Positions 6,520 through 7,622 of a DNA stretch of 7,622 bases are shown piece by piece. The notes under the pieces are model-generated. The model did no database searches, had not been told where the DNA came from, and saw only the letters and a program-made list of their open reading frames with translations. The stretch lies in NCBI GenBank assembly GCA_002433595.1, contig DJIL01000029.1:1-7622 (forward strand), written 5' to 3'. The DNA is from a bacterium UBP8_UBA6595 (GTDB lineage: Bacteria > Margulisbacteria > Marinamargulisbacteria > UBA6595). The translations under genes were made by a program, and so were the position numbers. How positions within the stretch are numbered: position 1 is the stretch's first letter; every line of letters starts with the position of its first letter.

Positions 6520-6946
6520 CGTTGCCCTGCATGGACTCAGAGCCACTGAAACTGTGCTGATACCGCCTAGGCGGGGTGTTTTGATTGGTTTCATCGCAAT
6601 TAACGAGTAAAATATTGGGGTAAGCGGCAGTTAGGGAAGGCAATTTAATATTGGCCATTTTAACCATGGTTTGATGCTGGCCAAATAGAGGGTATACCCG
6701 TTTGCGATCCCCCGAATCATTGGGTGATAAGCTTGGATTTAAAATTAAATCAGTGTATTGATCGGATGTCAGTAAATCCTGAAATAAAGCTTTGCTTTCT
6801 TTACCAATAGCACGCCCAATTTGAACCGCTAGCCGACGGAGCGCTGTACGCTCTGTTTTTCCCTGCCCCATACAATTAGGAAATAAGGGGGCTGTGGCAG
6901 TGAATTCATGCGCATGGTGTTTAATAATAATATCAATGTGTCCCAT
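6467..6946 (-). CDS. Small protein with HicB-like (UPF0150-type) N-terminal domain, 159 residues
   Basis: Residues 3-47 fit the HicB-like pattern seen in many antitoxins and solitary proteins. A beta strand (IDIIIKHHAHEFTATAPLFPNC) leads to a turn (MGQGKT) and then a helix (ERTALRRLAVQIGRAI), compare '...AxxPxLPGCxSxGxTxEEAxxNxxEAI'. The remaining 110 residues match nothing I know. They include a basic region (GDRKRVYP), a hydrophobic strand (NILLVNC) and an acidic end (GNDDDDPQG). No toxin of HicA type lies next to it, so a toxin-antitoxin role is not supported. It sits 22 bases downstream of purC and its last 17 codons overlap thrS in another frame, so it is probably co-translated with thrS. 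There is no Shine-Dalgarno sequence before the ATG at 6946, and the promoter candidate places the transcript start within a few bases of it. The gene is probably real. The family call is from pattern alone. Confidence 0.62.
   Translation of the reverse strand: MGHIDIIIKHHAHEFTATAPLFPNCMGQGKTERTALRRLAVQIGRAIGKESKALFQDLLTSDQYTDLILNPSLSPNDSGDRKRVYPLFGQHQTMVKMANIKLPSLTAAYPNILLVNCDETNQNTPPRRYQHSFSGSESMQGNDDDDPQGYSFGFPLSFN
6525..6528 (-). promoter_or_regulatory. Ribosome binding site selecting the thrS start
   Basis: AGGG on the minus strand, in the context GCAGGGCAACGATG, lies 5 bases before the ATG at 6519. It lies inside the coding sequence of the upstream gene. It supports 6519 over 6594 or 6513 as the thrS start. 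Confidence 0.6.
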
Positions 6947-6953
6947 AGTGATT

Positions 6954-6982
6954 AGTGTAGCACAACTGTTAGTGCGTATGAA
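6954..6982 (-). promoter_or_regulatory. Candidate sigma-70-type promoter for the hicB-like/thrS/hotdog unit, possibly leaderless
   Basis: Read on the minus strand, TTCATA (6982-6977, four of six matches to TTGACA) is followed after 17 bases by TACACT (6959-6954). TACACT is preceded by TGC, giving an extended -10 (TGCTACACT). Only 7 bases separate the -10 from the ATG at 6946, so a start at the usual distance would give an mRNA with almost no leader. That would fit the missing Shine-Dalgarno sequence. The -35 lies inside the last codons of purC. This is a sequence-match prediction only. Confidence 0.45.
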
Positions 6983-7622
6983 CCCCTTGTTTTAAAATTT
7001 TAGCAATAGCAGCATACTGCCGAACGGTTTGCTCAATAATAGAGTCGGGCAGTTCCGGTGGGGGCACTTGATCTTGCGCATTTTGACTGATTAAATAATC
7101 CCGAATAATCTGCTTGTCATAGCTCGGAGGGGATTGCCCCAGGGTGTAGTCGGCTGGCCAGAACCGAGAAGAATCCGGGGTGAGAACTTCGTCAATAATA
7201 ATAATGTGATCATTCAAAAAGCCAAATTCAAATTTGGTATCGGCAATCACAATGCCCTGTTTAGCGGCATAGTCATGCGCCGTTTGATACAAGCGCAAGC
7301 TCAAGTCCATGAGGGTGTTGGTTAAGTCTTGGCCAACCATATCGGCCATGGTATCAATTGAAATGGTTTCATCGTGCCCATCATCCACTTTTGTTGAGGG
7401 GGTAAAAATGGGGGTGGGTAATTGGCTGCCCAACTGCAACCCGTCGGGGAGTTGATGCCCTTTAATGCCACCGGTTTTTTGATAATCAGCCCAACCGGAT
7501 CCCGCCAAGTAGCCCCGAACAATGCATTCAATATCAATGCGTTGGGTTTTTTTAACCCACATGGATCGTCCGGCTAGCATGGCGTGATACGGGCGTGTTG
7601 CTTCTGGAAAATCAGCCACATC
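6969..7622 (-). CDS. purC: Phosphoribosylaminoimidazole-succinocarboxamide (SAICAR) synthase, C-terminal part (5' partial)
   Basis: This enzyme joins aspartate to CAIR using ATP in de novo purine synthesis. The frame is open to the right edge and ends at TAA (6971-6969), so about 217 C-terminal residues of a protein usually near 300 for this longer type are present. A GTG at 7619 is not the real start. Counting from that codon, ADFPEA and LAGRSMWVKK are followed by IECIVRGYLAGSGWADYQ (30-47), the substrate-binding signature. Then come PIFTPSTK and GHDETIS (70-86), the second family signature IADTKFEFG (125-133), and IDEVLTPDSSRFWP (142-155) of the ATP site. All key motifs are intact. The length and motifs match the ADE1-like form common in bacteria outside Enterobacteria. 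It probably heads or belongs to the same minus-strand operon, unless the promoter at 6954-6982 separates them. Confidence 0.96.
   Translation of the reverse strand, partial: DVADFPEATRPYHAMLAGRSMWVKKTQRIDIECIVRGYLAGSGWADYQKTGGIKGHQLPDGLQLGSQLPTPIFTPSTKVDDGHDETISIDTMADMVGQDLTNTLMDLSLRLYQTAHDYAAKQGIVIADTKFEFGFLNDHIIIIDEVLTPDSSRFWPADYTLGQSPPSYDKQIIRDYLISQNAQDQVPPPELPDSIIEQTVRQYAAIAKILKQGVHTH

Noticed and set aside
6520..6594. ThrS start at ATG 6594.
   Set aside because: No Shine-Dalgarno sequence, no TGS-like sequence in the extra 25 residues, and a 128-base overlap with the upstream gene. 6519 has AGGG at good spacing.
6467..6946. A HicAB toxin-antitoxin system.
   Set aside because: The flanking genes are purC and thrS, with no room for a HicA-sized toxin gene.

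Overview
The window looks like chromosomal DNA from a free-living, probably marine bacterium. It combines a very large acidic, calcium-binding type surface protein with housekeeping genes for purine synthesis and tRNA charging. The style of the large protein (cadherin-like 'VNDAP' domains, a thrombospondin type 3-like Asp-rich array, a LamG-like tail) and the double hotdog protein recall uncultured lineages such as Candidatus Marinamargulisbacteria. That assignment is a guess from protein style, not from a marker gene.

Left part, plus strand: the 3' end of a giant secreted or surface protein gene (1-2586, open at the left edge), a 192-base AT-rich gap with a tandem 14-base repeat, then an unrecognised 354-residue gene (2779-3843).

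Right part, minus strand, reading leftwards: the 3' portion of purC (6969-7622, open at the right edge), a small gene with a HicB-like N-terminal domain (6467-6946), thrS lacking the TGS domain (4768-6519), and a double hotdog protein related to FabZ (3840-4775). The last three overlap: 53 bases between the HicB-like gene and thrS, and 8 bases between thrS and the hotdog gene. They are therefore probably one translationally coupled unit. A promoter-like sequence in the purC-hicB gap could start it independently of purC. The two halves of the window meet tail to tail at 3840-3843, where the two stop codons share the sequence CTAG inside a 10-base palindrome.

The most interesting observation is in the hotdog protein. 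Its first domain keeps the FabZ catalytic Glu but has lost the His. Its second keeps the His but has Gln in place of the Glu. FabZ dimers build each site from His of one subunit and Glu of the other, so this pattern predicts one composite active site in a fused pseudo-dimer. No mobile element, CRISPR array, RNA gene or recognisable defence system was found.
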